A DNA stretch of 64,000 bases from Halomonas sp. SpR1 (GCF_031010175.1 NZ_JAUAMB010000019.1:25689-89688); one strand, 5' to 3'; counted from the first letter of the stretch, positions 8,221 to 17,283 are shown. Numbers and translations are program-made. Notes: generated from the sequence alone by a model not told the origin.

Positions 8221-9933
8221 ATGTCATTCGATCCAAACTACGTCGCCACAATTGAAGAGATCGCGGATGCAATCACAAATGATAACGTGACATGGGCTGT
8301 TGGTCGGGCTGAGATCACATATAGCCTTGCAGGTTTGGCAGAGAATTACCGGAAAGATTTAGCCGTTGCGGCGTTCAAGGCTTGGAGTGACATCATCGAT
8401 GTCACATTTGTAGAGGTAACATCCAATGAGAACCCCGATATTGTATTTAGTTTGACCGATCCGCAGTTCCACGGCACGCCCCCTAACCTTGCAACACAGA
8501 GCCCTGGTGTGATCAACGTGCCCGATTTCGTTTTACAAGGTTCATTCTTGCCAGTTAGCAACACCATGGTTAGCTTAATGCATGAGATCGGCCATGTACT
8601 GGTCTTCCGCCATCCTGCGACGTATGGCTCTGGCGCCGTCTATGACGAGGACAGAGCCTTCGCCAACGATACACGGCAGTTCACGATTCTTTCCTATTTT
8701 GAACAGTCGAATTATGAGGGTGCGACCACGCTTCCGCCTACGACCTTACAGATGGCCGATATCAAGGCTGCAATCGATCGCTATGGCGCAAATTATGCGC
8801 GCCCAGGGAACGATGTCTATGGCTTCAACACGTCGACTAGCACCGCAGGCAGCGTCTACGATTTTACATACTATCAGGGCGATGCAAATCCCTTCCATTA
8901 CCAGCCTGGCTTTGTCATCTACGACACGGGTGGTGTAGACGTGTTCGACGTCTCAGGCTTTTCAAATGATCAGATCATTGACCTGCGGCCTGGCACTTGG
9001 TCAAACATTGGCGGAAACGTTCAGAACATCGGAATTTACCTCACCAGTTGGATCGAAAATGCGATTGGCGGATCCGGTAATGACACCATCACCGGTAATG
9101 ATCTAAACAACGTACTCGATGGTGGTGCTGGTTCCGACGCAATGGCAGGCGGCAAGGGCAGCGATACATATTACGTCGACGACACATCCGATGTAATCTT
9201 TGAAGAGTTGAATGCGGGAACGGACAAGATCCTATCGAGCGTAAGTTTTGTTTTGGGCTCTAACATCGAAAATCTAGAGCTTATATCGAGCGCGGCTATA
9301 GACGGCACTGGCAACTCACTGGCCAACGAGATCATAGGAAACAACGCGCGGAACAAACTCAATGGCGGCGCTGGCGATGACACGCTCTACGGCCGCGACG
9401 GCGACGATTATTTGGCCGGTGCTGCCGGCAATGACACACTCAGAGGTGAAAACGGAGCAGATCTTCTGATCGGGGGCGATGGCATTGACCTGCTCTATGG
9501 CGGCAACGGAGATGATCATTTGCTCGGCGGAACGGGCAACGACAGTCTGCTTGGTGGCGCAGGCAATGATATTCTGCGCGGCGGCCTTGGCAACGACAGT
9601 CTCTGGGGACATGCAGGCGCAGACGTCTTTCGGTTCGATTCAGAAATCAACGGCTTGCCAAACATCGATCAGATTCTTGATTTCACGGCGAATGAGGATC
9701 AGGTTCAGCTAGAGAACTCCGTTTTTACCGCCTTGGGATCGACGGGTTCACTCGCACAAGACGTATTTCAGGTTGGAACAACAGCGGAAGATGCGGATGA
9801 CCGCATCCTCTACGACAGTGCGACTGGCTACCTATCCTACGACCCGGATGGCAACGGAGCGATGACTGCTATCTGGTTTGCAACTTTGACAAATTCGCCG
9901 TCGCTGAGCGCAGACGACATCTTTGTCATCTGA
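8221..9933 (+). CDS. Serralysin-like RTX metalloprotease (M10 family), altered active site
   Basis: The start at ATG 8221 (MSFDPNYVATIEEI) has AGAGG nine bases upstream. The N-terminal half is a metzincin-like protease domain with a zinc motif at residues 121-131, HEIGHVLVFRH: all three His and the catalytic Glu are present, but the conserved Gly (position 128) is Val. The expected Met-turn (x-M-S-Y) reads ILSYF, with Leu157 in place of Met. The C-terminal half, from about residue 283, has nonapeptide RTX repeats of the GGxGxDxLx type, which bind calcium, and ends DDIFVI, typical of proteins exported by type I secretion. No N-terminal signal peptide is seen, as expected for that route. No transporter genes are in the window. 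It is transposon cargo and reads more like alphaproteobacterial than neighbouring genes. Confidence 0.85.
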   Translation: MSFDPNYVATIEEIADAITNDNVTWAVGRAEITYSLAGLAENYRKDLAVAAFKAWSDIIDVTFVEVTSNENPDIVFSLTDPQFHGTPPNLATQSPGVINVPDFVLQGSFLPVSNTMVSLMHEIGHVLVFRHPATYGSGAVYDEDRAFANDTRQFTILSYFEQSNYEGATTLPPTTLQMADIKAAIDRYGANYARPGNDVYGFNTSTSTAGSVYDFTYYQGDANPFHYQPGFVIYDTGGVDVFDVSGFSNDQIIDLRPGTWSNIGGNVQNIGIYLTSWIENAIGGSGNDTITGNDLNNVLDGGAGSDAMAGGKGSDTYYVDDTSDVIFEELNAGTDKILSSVSFVLGSNIENLELISSAAIDGTGNSLANEIIGNNARNKLNGGAGDDTLYGRDGDDYLAGAAGNDTLRGENGADLLIGGDGIDLLYGGNGDDHLLGGTGNDSLLGGAGNDILRGGLGNDSLWGHAGADVFRFDSEINGLPNIDQILDFTANEDQVQLENSVFTALGSTGSLAQDVFQVGTTAEDADDRILYDSATGYLSYDPDGNGAMTAIWFATLTNSPSLSADDIFVI

Positions 9934-9965
9934 ATCCTCGTGACTATTGACGACAACAGTAGGGA

Positions 9966-10859
9966 ATGACGGAATTGACTAATCATGCTCCGTACGATGA
10001 ACGCAAATCAATAGGCCCTACGCCCGATCTCGCCGCGAAAGGTGCGATCTGTTTGCAGCTGCCCCACAACTCCACTGGCTCTGATATCATCATCTATGAG
10101 AAGGATGCCGACAAGGCAATGACGCCTGCGTCAATCGTCAAACTGATGACGGCCATCGTTGCTATCGAGATGGCAAGTAACTTCCAGTTGCCGAAAAGCT
10201 TCAAGCTAGAGATGGTTCCTGAAGATGATGTCGAAGGATCAGGTCGTAACCTTCATGCAGGAGACCGCCTTTCACTCGGCGACAGCATCGCTAACCTTTT
10301 GGTGCCGTCATCAAATGTAGCAGCCAATCTGATTGCGCGGACATTTGGCCAAATGATGCTGGGATCGAAGACAGGCACAAGTCACGACGCCGTGCAACGC
10401 TTCGTTGCGGAAATGAACACGACCGCTCGAAATCTTGGGATGACGAAATCGCAATTCCTGAACCCACACGGGTTGGCGGTACGCGGACAACGATCTACCG
10501 CCCGAGATTTATCATTGCTGGTGAAGAAATGTCTGATATATAGCCCGATTACGAGGGTTTGGGGGATCAAAGCTTTTGCTATCGGAATAACGGGGCCGGT
10601 GCCGCGCAGGCTGGTTTTAAAGTCTGCTTTTCACTCCTCAACGCGACGGGCTGTACCGGAATTCTCGCTTCCGCAATATCTTGGCGGGAAAACGGGCACG
10701 CTTTGGCCAGCTATATTCAACCTAGCATCTGTTTCGGCAGCTAAGAGCGGAGGGATCTGTGTCTCAGTATCGCTTGGATCACCAACAGTAGAGGAGCGAT
10801 ACCACGACTATTTGAAATTGGTTGACCTCAGTAATGAATTAGCACGCGGCACCGTCTGA
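9966..10859 (+). CDS. D-alanyl-D-alanine carboxypeptidase-like protein (S11 family), no signal peptide
   Basis: All three penicillin-binding motifs are present: SxxK as SIVK in TPASIVKLMTAIVAIE, SxN as SSN in LVPSSNVAANLIA, and KTG in LGGKTGTLW. FLNPHGL is also typical of PBP5-type enzymes. Such enzymes remove the terminal D-Ala of peptidoglycan peptides in the periplasm. Oddly, the N-terminus (MTELTNHAPYDERK) is polar with no signal peptide or membrane segment, and the C-terminal amphipathic anchor of DacA is missing (297 residues against about 400). It lies 32 bp after the metalloprotease and may be co-transcribed. Either the gene has lost its 5' end or it acts elsewhere. Confidence 0.75.
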   Translation: MTELTNHAPYDERKSIGPTPDLAAKGAICLQLPHNSTGSDIIIYEKDADKAMTPASIVKLMTAIVAIEMASNFQLPKSFKLEMVPEDDVEGSGRNLHAGDRLSLGDSIANLLVPSSNVAANLIARTFGQMMLGSKTGTSHDAVQRFVAEMNTTARNLGMTKSQFLNPHGLAVRGQRSTARDLSLLVKKCLIYSPITRVWGIKAFAIGITGPVPRRLVLKSAFHSSTRRAVPEFSLPQYLGGKTGTLWPAIFNLASVSAAKSGGICVSVSLGSPTVEERYHDYLKLVDLSNELARGTV

Positions 10860-10912
10860 ATCTGTACCTTGCACCGCTAATGCATCATTGCTCCGGGTGG
10901 GAACGATGTTTA

Positions 10913-10950
10913 TGTTTTGTTCACGGATTTCGGACACCTACGCACTACTC
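10913..10950 (-). repeat. Right terminal inverted repeat of the Tn3-like element
   Basis: Read on the minus strand it begins GAGTAGTGCGTAGG and contains CGAAATCCGTGA, matching the left end at 7065-7102. It lies 53 bp after the carboxypeptidase stop and 27 bp before the kinase stop. Confidence 0.8.
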
Positions 10951-10977
10951 ATTTAATGACCCCATCAAGTAGGTTCG

Positions 10978-12534
10978 TCAGTCGAGACGACCTTCGTAAA
11001 GCTTCTTGAAAGCGGCATAACGCGCATTGTGCAGTGCCTGCATCGCCTGGTCAGGCTCTAGTATTTGTTCGCCTGGGGCGAGGCCATTGGCAACGCTGAG
11101 CACATCACCATTGGCTTGAGCAGCCAAAGCCGCTACAGCAACTCCCAGCAGTACGGGTTCAGGTGCATCCGCCAGCACAACCCGGCAACCGGTTCCGTCG
11201 GCATAGAGCTTGCGTAGCAGTGCTGAACGCCCATGCCCTCCGCTGAGGTGCAGGGTATCGATTGCATAACCATGGGCATTCATACGCTCTATGATGGAGC
11301 GGGTGCCGTAAACCAGTGAGGTGGCTGCCGCCCAATAGACTTTGATGAAGCTCTCGCGAGGCGTATCAAGGGTCAATCCCGTGATGGCGCCGCGAATTCC
11401 AGGATCTGCCAATGGCGAGCGGTTGCCAATAAAGTCAGGACAAACATGGGTGTCAGGGGCTGGGTCGCCGGATGCCAAGCGTTCTAGCAGAAGGTCTGAT
11501 AGCGCACCGTGAAGATCGTCGCCGAATTCACTGCTGGCTGAAAATAGCACCGCCAGGTGATCTAGAAGGGCACCGGTAATGCTTTGTCCCCCTTCGTTGG
11601 CAACAAAACCGTCGCATAGCGCCCCTGGATAGGGGCCCCACACGCCGGGCACTTCTCGCCGCACGGGCTGGGCTCCAATATGGCAGGTGGACGTGCCGCC
11701 AATCACGGCAAGTCGGCGCTCGGGAGCGTCAGCGAGGCTTCTGCCTAGCGTGCCAAGCGCACCGGCATAGGCATCAATCATGCCCACTGCGAAGGTGCAC
11801 CGAGTCGTCAGTCCCAAGTCATCGGCGGCTTCTTCGGTCAACTGCCCAAGTGCTACGCCCACCGGAAGGGCTTGGTCGGGCAGACGGGCGCACTCGAGTA
11901 CATCCTCCATATCGATCTGCTTTAGAAAGCCGTGATCCCAGCCATGACCAGGGCGTGGGTCAAACGTCCACTTGCAGGAGAGCATGCAGACCGAGCGTTC
12001 AAGAGAGCCGGTGCATTTGAAGCCCAGCCAATCGCCAAGATCACCGGCGTAGCCAATTTGGGCATAAAGCTTTGGGCGGTGGCGCTTGAGCCACATCAGT
12101 TTGGGCATCTGCATCTCGGGGGACATGACACCACCTAAGTTAGCCAGTGGCGCGGCATGGGTGGCCGTGCACTCAGCGGCTTCGGCGGTTGCACGGTGAT
12201 CCATCCAGACAATGATATTCCACGCTTCATCACCGGGTGAGAGCTCAAGCGGTTGATACTGCTCATCCAGAAGGACGAGCGAGCAGGTGGCGCTTACCGA
12301 CATGCTGGTGATGGAATCGGGCGCTACACCGGTAGCCTCGCGGGCGCGGCGGGTCGCGCTGCATACCGCGCGCCAGATATCCGTGGAGCTTTGCTCAACG
12401 TGGTGCTCGGCAGGGCGATGCATCGCAATAGGGGTTTTCGCTTCGGCCAGCATCACTCCATCAAGCGTGAAAATGCCCGCACGGGCGCTGCCAGTACCGA
12501 TATCGATGCCTAGAACATGTTCTTGATGATTCAT
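10978..12534 (-). CDS. FGGY-family pentulose kinase (D-ribulokinase-like)
   Basis: An ATP-dependent sugar kinase of the FGGY family. It follows the eukaryotic FGGY/D-ribulokinase type closely: GIDIGTGSARAGIF at the start (phosphate 1), EQSSTDIW, SATCSLVLLD, WMDHRA, GGVMSPEMQMPKLMWLK, VWGPYPGALCDGF with NEGGQSITG, and DFIGNRSPLADP. The length (518 residues) is normal. It is the last gene of a five-gene operon, 12 bp after the second permease, so it probably phosphorylates the imported sugar. D-ribulose or a related pentulose or pentitol product is the best guess. The similarity is clearly closer to this type than to LsrK. AAGG lies six bases before the ATG. Confidence 0.85.
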   Translation of the reverse strand: MNHQEHVLGIDIGTGSARAGIFTLDGVMLAEAKTPIAMHRPAEHHVEQSSTDIWRAVCSATRRAREATGVAPDSITSMSVSATCSLVLLDEQYQPLELSPGDEAWNIIVWMDHRATAEAAECTATHAAPLANLGGVMSPEMQMPKLMWLKRHRPKLYAQIGYAGDLGDWLGFKCTGSLERSVCMLSCKWTFDPRPGHGWDHGFLKQIDMEDVLECARLPDQALPVGVALGQLTEEAADDLGLTTRCTFAVGMIDAYAGALGTLGRSLADAPERRLAVIGGTSTCHIGAQPVRREVPGVWGPYPGALCDGFVANEGGQSITGALLDHLAVLFSASSEFGDDLHGALSDLLLERLASGDPAPDTHVCPDFIGNRSPLADPGIRGAITGLTLDTPRESFIKVYWAAATSLVYGTRSIIERMNAHGYAIDTLHLSGGHGRSALLRKLYADGTGCRVVLADAPEPVLLGVAVAALAAQANGDVLSVANGLAPGEQILEPDQAMQALHNARYAAFKKLYEGRLD

Positions 12535-12546
12535 GGAAAACCTTAC

Positions 12547-13536
12547 TCAAGACTGTTTAATAAATGGCATACGTAGTGCCATTACAATAATTAGAAAAGC
12601 ACCCCATACTGCGGTGGACAAATGCTGGCTGGCGCCCATCAGGTTCATACCCGAGGCGATTACCTGCAGGCTCATCAAACCCAATACCAGGGGGAGTACG
12701 CGGCCAAAGCCGCCAAAGGGGTTCGCCCCGGCCAGAAAACAGGCCAGCACGGTAATCAGTAGGTAGCTCTCGCCGTGGCCTACACGTACGGAGTTAAAGC
12801 GGGCGAGCATCACCATACCCGCGAGGCCGGCGAGCAGACCGGAAATCGTGTAGACGGTGATCAGCACGCGCTTGACGTTAATACCCGAGTACTCGGTAGC
12901 GCGGGGATTGGAGCCGAGCATATAGATCGAGAACCCGGTGCGGGTAAAGTGCATCACGTACATCAGCCCAGCGGCGGCGGCGAGAAAGATCAGCATGGGA
13001 ATTGGCACGCCCAGAAAGCTTCCGCTACCGATGGTTTGAAATACCTCAGGCATACCTGAAATGCCGCCGCCACGAGTTAAAAACTCGCTCACACCCTGGA
13101 GAAAAATCATCGCACCTAGCGACACCAGAATGGGATGCGCACCCACATAGGCGACGATAACGCCGATTAAAAAGCCGGCGGCAGCGCCCACGACGAGCCC
13201 GACCATAATCGCCATGGGAACATTGAGTATGCCCAACCCCGACAGCAGCCCCTGCACCAGCCAGGCGGTGGTGAGCCCGGCAATATTGGCGGTAAAGGTA
13301 ACTGAGAGGTTGAGCCCGCCGGAAATAATCGGTACCAGCATTGCCAGCGACAGTAGCCCAAGCTCTGGCAACTGCATCGACATTGAACGGAAATTAGTCG
13401 CGGAGAGAAATCCCGGGGCCAGCAGCGAGAAAAACACGATGCTGATGATCAAAAGGGCTGTCATGGCTATCACTTCGATGGTATCGCCACCCAGGCGTAT
13501 GCCAGCACTGGATGGCGTGTTCAGCGGCTTATTCAT
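12547..13536 (-). CDS. Sugar ABC transporter permease (ribose/RbsC type), second permease
   Basis: An inner-membrane protein with about eight to ten hydrophobic segments. Family features include the early NFRSMSMQLPELGLLSLAM segment, ISGGLNLSVTFTANIAGL and the cytoplasmic coupling region FTRTGFSIYMLGSNPRATEYSGINVKR. It belongs to the BPD_transp_2 (carbohydrate uptake 2) family, as does its partner encoded just upstream, with which it overlaps by ATGA (13533-13536). The two probably form a heterodimer. Followed by the kinase gene. Confidence 0.88.
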   Translation of the reverse strand: MNKPLNTPSSAGIRLGGDTIEVIAMTALLIISIVFFSLLAPGFLSATNFRSMSMQLPELGLLSLAMLVPIISGGLNLSVTFTANIAGLTTAWLVQGLLSGLGILNVPMAIMVGLVVGAAAGFLIGVIVAYVGAHPILVSLGAMIFLQGVSEFLTRGGGISGMPEVFQTIGSGSFLGVPIPMLIFLAAAAGLMYVMHFTRTGFSIYMLGSNPRATEYSGINVKRVLITVYTISGLLAGLAGMVMLARFNSVRVGHGESYLLITVLACFLAGANPFGGFGRVLPLVLGLMSLQVIASGMNLMGASQHLSTAVWGAFLIIVMALRMPFIKQS

Positions 13537-14531
13537 ACGTTTTGCGCCCTGGTTGAACGGGGCAACAGGTTGCCCAGATTACTGGTCGTGATCGCGATCA
13601 AAATAATCAACCCGACAATCATGCGGAAAGCGTAGGGCGTTACGCCCAGCAGGTTAAGGCCGTTTTGCACCACGGCGAGCAGCAGCACGCCGAGCACCGC
13701 ACCCAGCACCGAACCGCGCCCACCGCCTAACGTTGCCCCACCGAGCACTACCGCGGCTAAAATCGGCAGTTCCTGGCCGATCAAGGCGTTGGGCACCACC
13801 TCTTGCACAATATGCGCCTGCATAAGGCCTGCCATGCCTGCGCATAGCCCCAGCCAGCCGTAAGCGAAGGCGTGAATTTTCCACACACTCACTCCTGAAC
13901 GGCGCGCGGCCTCGGGGCTTGAGCCAAAGCCATATACCGCACGCCCGAAGCCAGTGCGAGCCAGAATGAACCAAGTGAGTAAGACCATTACGGCCATGAC
14001 GGCGGCGGGGAAGTAGAGCGTGGCCGAACCGCGCTCGGCGGGTAGGTCGAGCAGAGGAATTGAGTAGTAGAGCCAGTCAGGAATAGCGTAGATCGATACG
14101 CCGCCAGTGAAGTACATCAATAGCCCGAAAAACAGGTTAAAGGTGCCGATGGTGACGATAATCGAGACAATGCGAAAACGGTGGATGAGCAGCGCATTAA
14201 ACAGCCCCAGCAGAGTGCCCACTAGCATTGAGAGTAGAATGCCTATCGGCCAGCTGCCGCCGCCCAGGGTGTCAATGAGCAGCGTCATCACCACGTACTG
14301 CACCACCGAAGCCGCCACCGCGAAGGAGATATCAATGCCCCCCGCAATGAGCACGACCACCAACCCCACGGCAAAAATGATATTGACCGACTGATTGTTA
14401 AGTAGGTCAAACAGGTTCTGAACAGTTAAAAAACTGTCGGTGATCAGTGCCAGCACCGCCGAGAGCGCAAAAATGATGCCCAGCAGCACCCCTTCAGTGC
14501 TGATACGTTGGCGTGATAACAGGTTACGCAT
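13533..14531 (-). CDS. Sugar ABC transporter permease (ribose/RbsC type), first permease
   Basis: A multi-spanning membrane protein of the carbohydrate uptake 2 family. It contains LLNNQSVNIIFAVGLVVVLI, AGGIDISFAVAASVVQYVVM and the coupling segment RTGFGRAVYGFGSSPEAARRSGVSVWK, then GQELPILAAVVLGGATLGGG, which is conserved in RbsC-like permeases. It overlaps the end of the ATPase gene by 8 bp and the start of the second permease by 4 bp, so translation is probably coupled along the operon. Confidence 0.88.
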   Translation of the reverse strand: MRNLLSRQRISTEGVLLGIIFALSAVLALITDSFLTVQNLFDLLNNQSVNIIFAVGLVVVLIAGGIDISFAVAASVVQYVVMTLLIDTLGGGSWPIGILLSMLVGTLLGLFNALLIHRFRIVSIIVTIGTFNLFFGLLMYFTGGVSIYAIPDWLYYSIPLLDLPAERGSATLYFPAAVMAVMVLLTWFILARTGFGRAVYGFGSSPEAARRSGVSVWKIHAFAYGWLGLCAGMAGLMQAHIVQEVVPNALIGQELPILAAVVLGGATLGGGRGSVLGAVLGVLLLAVVQNGLNLLGVTPYAFRMIVGLIILIAITTSNLGNLLPRSTRAQNV

Positions 14532-16011
14532 TGATGATCGCCTCCAGCGCTTCTTCCGTGGTTTCAGAGGGGATCACCTCGGTAGCGATGCGCCCCTCGC
14601 GCAGTACCAACGCGCGGTCAGTATTCATCCAGATTTCCCCCGCTTCGTCGGAGATCAAAATAATCGCCACGCCCTGGTCGGCAAGATCGCGGATGATCTC
14701 GAAGATCCCTGCTTTAGCCCCCACATCGACGCCAATCGTTGGGCAGTCGAGAACCAGCACATCGGGCTCGGTCGCCAGCCACTTGGCAAGCGCAATGCGC
14801 TGTTGGTTGCCGCCAGAGAGCGACGAGACTGCCAGTTCAGCATCACTTACCTTGGTTTTAAGCCGCTCTATCCAGCGCGCGGTGAGCGCCTTAATGCGTT
14901 GGGGAGAGAGAAAAAAGCGCGGTTGCTCAAGCGTCGGTAGCACTGTCACAGCGGTATTCATATTGATCGACTGGTTTTGCACCAGGCCAAGATGGAGCCG
15001 GTCTTCCGAGAGGTAGGCGATCTTATGGCGCACGGCGTCGCGGTTGGAGTGCAGCTTGAGCGGTTGACCATCCTTGTGCATCTCGCCCGATGTGGGCTTT
15101 GTCATACCAAAAATGGTGTGGGCTATTTCGGTGCGCCCCGCGCCCAGCAAGCCGGTTAAGCCGAGAATTTCCCCACGGTGCAGGGTAAAAGAGACATCTG
15201 TAAACTCGCCTTCACGAGTCAGTTGCTTAAGCTCCAGTACCGTTGCGCCTTTATGCATTTCAGCCCGGGGGGTGAGCTTCAGCTCAAGACCGGTCATCAG
15301 CGTGGAGAGCCGCGCCTGGGTCATCCCCTCGGTGGGATAGGTGCCCACCAGTTGGCCGTTACGCAGTACGGTTACCCGCTGGCACACCTCCAGCACTTCC
15401 GCCAAGCGGTGGCTGACCAGCACAATAGAAAGGCCCTTTTCTGCCAGCGAGCGGGTAATCGCCAACAGCGCCTGCACCTCTTTGTAGGTGAGCGAGGCGG
15501 TGGGCTCATCCATAAAAATAATGCTGGCCCCTGCACGCAGCACGCGGCAAATGGCGACCAACTGACGGTGGGCAATCGAAAGGTCTTCAACGCGGGCCGT
15601 GGGATCCAGTTTCAAACCAAACTGCTGAATAATCTCGCGTGATTGCTGCAGCGCCTTTTTATACGAAATGGGCTGCCACGGCTTAGAAACGTAGTCATCA
15701 AAGACGATATTTTCCGCGACAGTGAGGTGTGGAAAGAGCGCCAGATCCTGCCAGATGACGTGAATGCCTCGGCCGCGCGCCTCCAGCGGGCTAATGGCAG
15801 AGAGGGTTTCATCACCAAAGGTGAACTCAACACCCGGCTCGGGCTTGTAAACGCCGTTGATAATTTTAATGAGGGTACTTTTGCCGCAGCCATTTTCACC
15901 CGCAAGGCAAAGTACCTCACCTCGGCGAAGTTCGAATTCGACATCATCGAGGACTCGGCTTTGTCCAAAAACTTTGCTGACATGCCGCGCTCGAATCGCG
16001 ATATCGCCCAT
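14524..16011 (-). CDS. Sugar ABC transporter ATP-binding protein (two fused ATPase domains)
   Basis: A cytoplasmic ATPase of the RbsA/MglA type with two nucleotide-binding domains. The first has Walker A GENGCGKST, signature LSIAHRQ and Walker B IIFMDEPTASL; the second has the usual degenerate Walker A GLLGAGRTE, signature LSGGNQQR and VLVLDCPTIGVDVG. The frame is open to 16113, but AGGAG six bases before ATG 16011 gives MGDIAIRARHVSKVFG, the normal family start (495 residues). The longer frame would overlap the binding-protein gene. It is the second gene of the operon. Confidence 0.92.
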   Translation of the reverse strand: MGDIAIRARHVSKVFGQSRVLDDVEFELRRGEVLCLAGENGCGKSTLIKIINGVYKPEPGVEFTFGDETLSAISPLEARGRGIHVIWQDLALFPHLTVAENIVFDDYVSKPWQPISYKKALQQSREIIQQFGLKLDPTARVEDLSIAHRQLVAICRVLRAGASIIFMDEPTASLTYKEVQALLAITRSLAEKGLSIVLVSHRLAEVLEVCQRVTVLRNGQLVGTYPTEGMTQARLSTLMTGLELKLTPRAEMHKGATVLELKQLTREGEFTDVSFTLHRGEILGLTGLLGAGRTEIAHTIFGMTKPTSGEMHKDGQPLKLHSNRDAVRHKIAYLSEDRLHLGLVQNQSINMNTAVTVLPTLEQPRFFLSPQRIKALTARWIERLKTKVSDAELAVSSLSGGNQQRIALAKWLATEPDVLVLDCPTIGVDVGAKAGIFEIIRDLADQGVAIILISDEAGEIWMNTDRALVLREGRIATEVIPSETTEEALEAIINA

Positions 16012-16087
16012 TGGAGGCTCCTCTCTCAACATCACTGCCGCGCTCTTCAGGAGCGCGGCAGTATCTACACGATCAATAAGCGCAGTC

Positions 16088-17071
16088 TTACAGGCCGAGT
16101 TCTGCCAACTCATCTACGGTATCTTTACTTAGCTTGAGTGGCTGTGAAGCAAAGATCGTCTTGCCGTCCAGGGTAATTTCACCCAGTACCGGCAAGTCGG
16201 CGCCATCGGTAATCTCATCGCCGTTATAGAGCATCTCACCCAGGGCAACGAACGCTTTGCCCGCCTCCAAAGGGCTCCACTGGAAACCACCGGTAATCAC
16301 ACCTTCGTGCACCAGGCGGCGACCCTGGCCCGGAGAGAATAGGCCCATGACGGCCACATCCCCTTCCAGCCCACGCTCTTTCACCGCCCGAGCAGCACCG
16401 ATGGTTCCTTGACTGCCAAACGACATAATACCGGCCAAGTCTTCATGGGCCCGCAGCAGATCCAGGGTGGTGTTGCGGCTGTCATCGACGCTTTCGGCAA
16501 CGCCGAAACGATCAGCGGCTTGGGTTAAGCCCGGGCAGTTATCATTGAGCCAGTTCACGGCAGCATCTGCCCAGGCGTTGTGAGCGGGCACGCTGAGCCC
16601 GCCAACGTAAACGGCATAAGAGCCTTCGCAGCCGGTGGTGTCAGCCAATAGCTTGGCGTGCTCCTCACCTAACTGCTGCGCTGAAATCATTTCAAAGTCG
16701 TAGTCAATGTTGACCGATTCGGGGCTTTCATGTGTCAGTACGATAATTCCCTGATCTCGTGCCCGTTCCAATACCGGCTCAAGAACCTCTCGATCATTCG
16801 GAACAACACCAATGACATCAACGCCACGGCTGATAAGATCCTCTATTGCACGTACCTGCAGGGCAGGATCAGCACTGGTAGGGCCCACCATATAGGCTTC
16901 TACTCCAAGCTCTTCACCCATTTGTTCAATGCCCATTTCCATGGCATTGAACCAGGGGATGCCCCCCACCTTAGCGACCACGGCTATAGTAGGCGACGCC
17001 TGAGCCATTGCGCCGGTGCTGCTGATAATGCCTGTTAGCGTAGCTGCGGTAAGAAGTGCTTTGTATTTCAT
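16088..17071 (-). CDS. Periplasmic sugar-binding protein of the ABC transporter (RhaS/LsrB-like)
   Basis: A periplasmic solute receptor. ATG 17071 has AGGAA eight bases upstream and begins a signal peptide (MKYKALLTAATLTGI to GAMA-QA). The mature protein has the type I periplasmic-binding fold: PTIAVVAKVGGIPWFNAMEM, SADPALQVRAIEDLISRGVD, IGVVPNDREVLEPVL, then SFGSQGTIGAARAVKERGL. These segments resemble LsrB and RhaS receptors, but the operon has a pentulose-type kinase and no lsrF/lsrG, so a sugar is more likely than autoinducer-2. It is the first gene of the operon, behind two operator-like palindromes and divergent from the LacI-type regulator. Confidence 0.88.
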   Translation of the reverse strand: MKYKALLTAATLTGIISSTGAMAQASPTIAVVAKVGGIPWFNAMEMGIEQMGEELGVEAYMVGPTSADPALQVRAIEDLISRGVDVIGVVPNDREVLEPVLERARDQGIIVLTHESPESVNIDYDFEMISAQQLGEEHAKLLADTTGCEGSYAVYVGGLSVPAHNAWADAAVNWLNDNCPGLTQAADRFGVAESVDDSRNTTLDLLRAHEDLAGIMSFGSQGTIGAARAVKERGLEGDVAVMGLFSPGQGRRLVHEGVITGGFQWSPLEAGKAFVALGEMLYNGDEITDGADLPVLGEITLDGKTIFASQPLKLSKDTVDELAELGL

Positions 17072-17120
17072 TGTGATTTCCTGCTTGCTGTTGGCTGACC
17101 CAGTCAGTGGAATAGAGTGC

Positions 17121-17136
17121 ATTGAAGCGCTTTAAT
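17121..17136. promoter_or_regulatory. Operator-like palindrome 1 of the sugar operon
   Basis: ATTGAAGCGCTTTAAT is a 16-bp palindrome with a central CG and one mismatched pair, the shape of LacI/PurR-family operators. It lies 50 bp upstream of the binding-protein start. Confidence 0.5.
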
Positions 17137-17283
17137 AGAGCTGCTGTACGTTGCGCCATGGCCAAATGAAATGGCCGCAGACGCTTTCGAGCCTCACAAT
17201 GCATAGGAACTTTACACAGTGCTGGATACGTTGCGTGGTGTTTAAGCGATGCATCATCGCTATCTTTTTTGTTTAATTGAGCA

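Larger units (their letters stand above)
7065..10950. mobile_element. Decayed Tn3-family transposon carrying a metalloprotease and a carboxypeptidase
   Basis: The element is bounded by imperfect terminal inverted repeats of about 38 bp (7065-7102 and 10913-10950, about 32 of 38 positions matching by eye). From left to right it holds tnpA remnants on the minus strand, a cluster of GGACA/TGTCC repeats like a res site, a tnpR remnant on the plus strand, and two intact cargo genes. The divergent tnpA-res-tnpR order is the classical Tn3 arrangement. No matching 5-bp target duplication is visible (TACAA on the left, ATTTA on the right), so the insertion is old or rearranged. Both recombinase genes are broken, so it cannot move on its own. 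Confidence 0.8.

Noticed and set aside
16088..17071. Autoinducer-2 receptor (LsrB) identity for the binding protein
   Set aside because: The sequence resembles LsrB-type receptors, but the kinase is of the ribulokinase/FGGY type rather than LsrK, and lsrF, lsrG and an LsrR-type regulator are missing; a LacI-type regulator is present instead.
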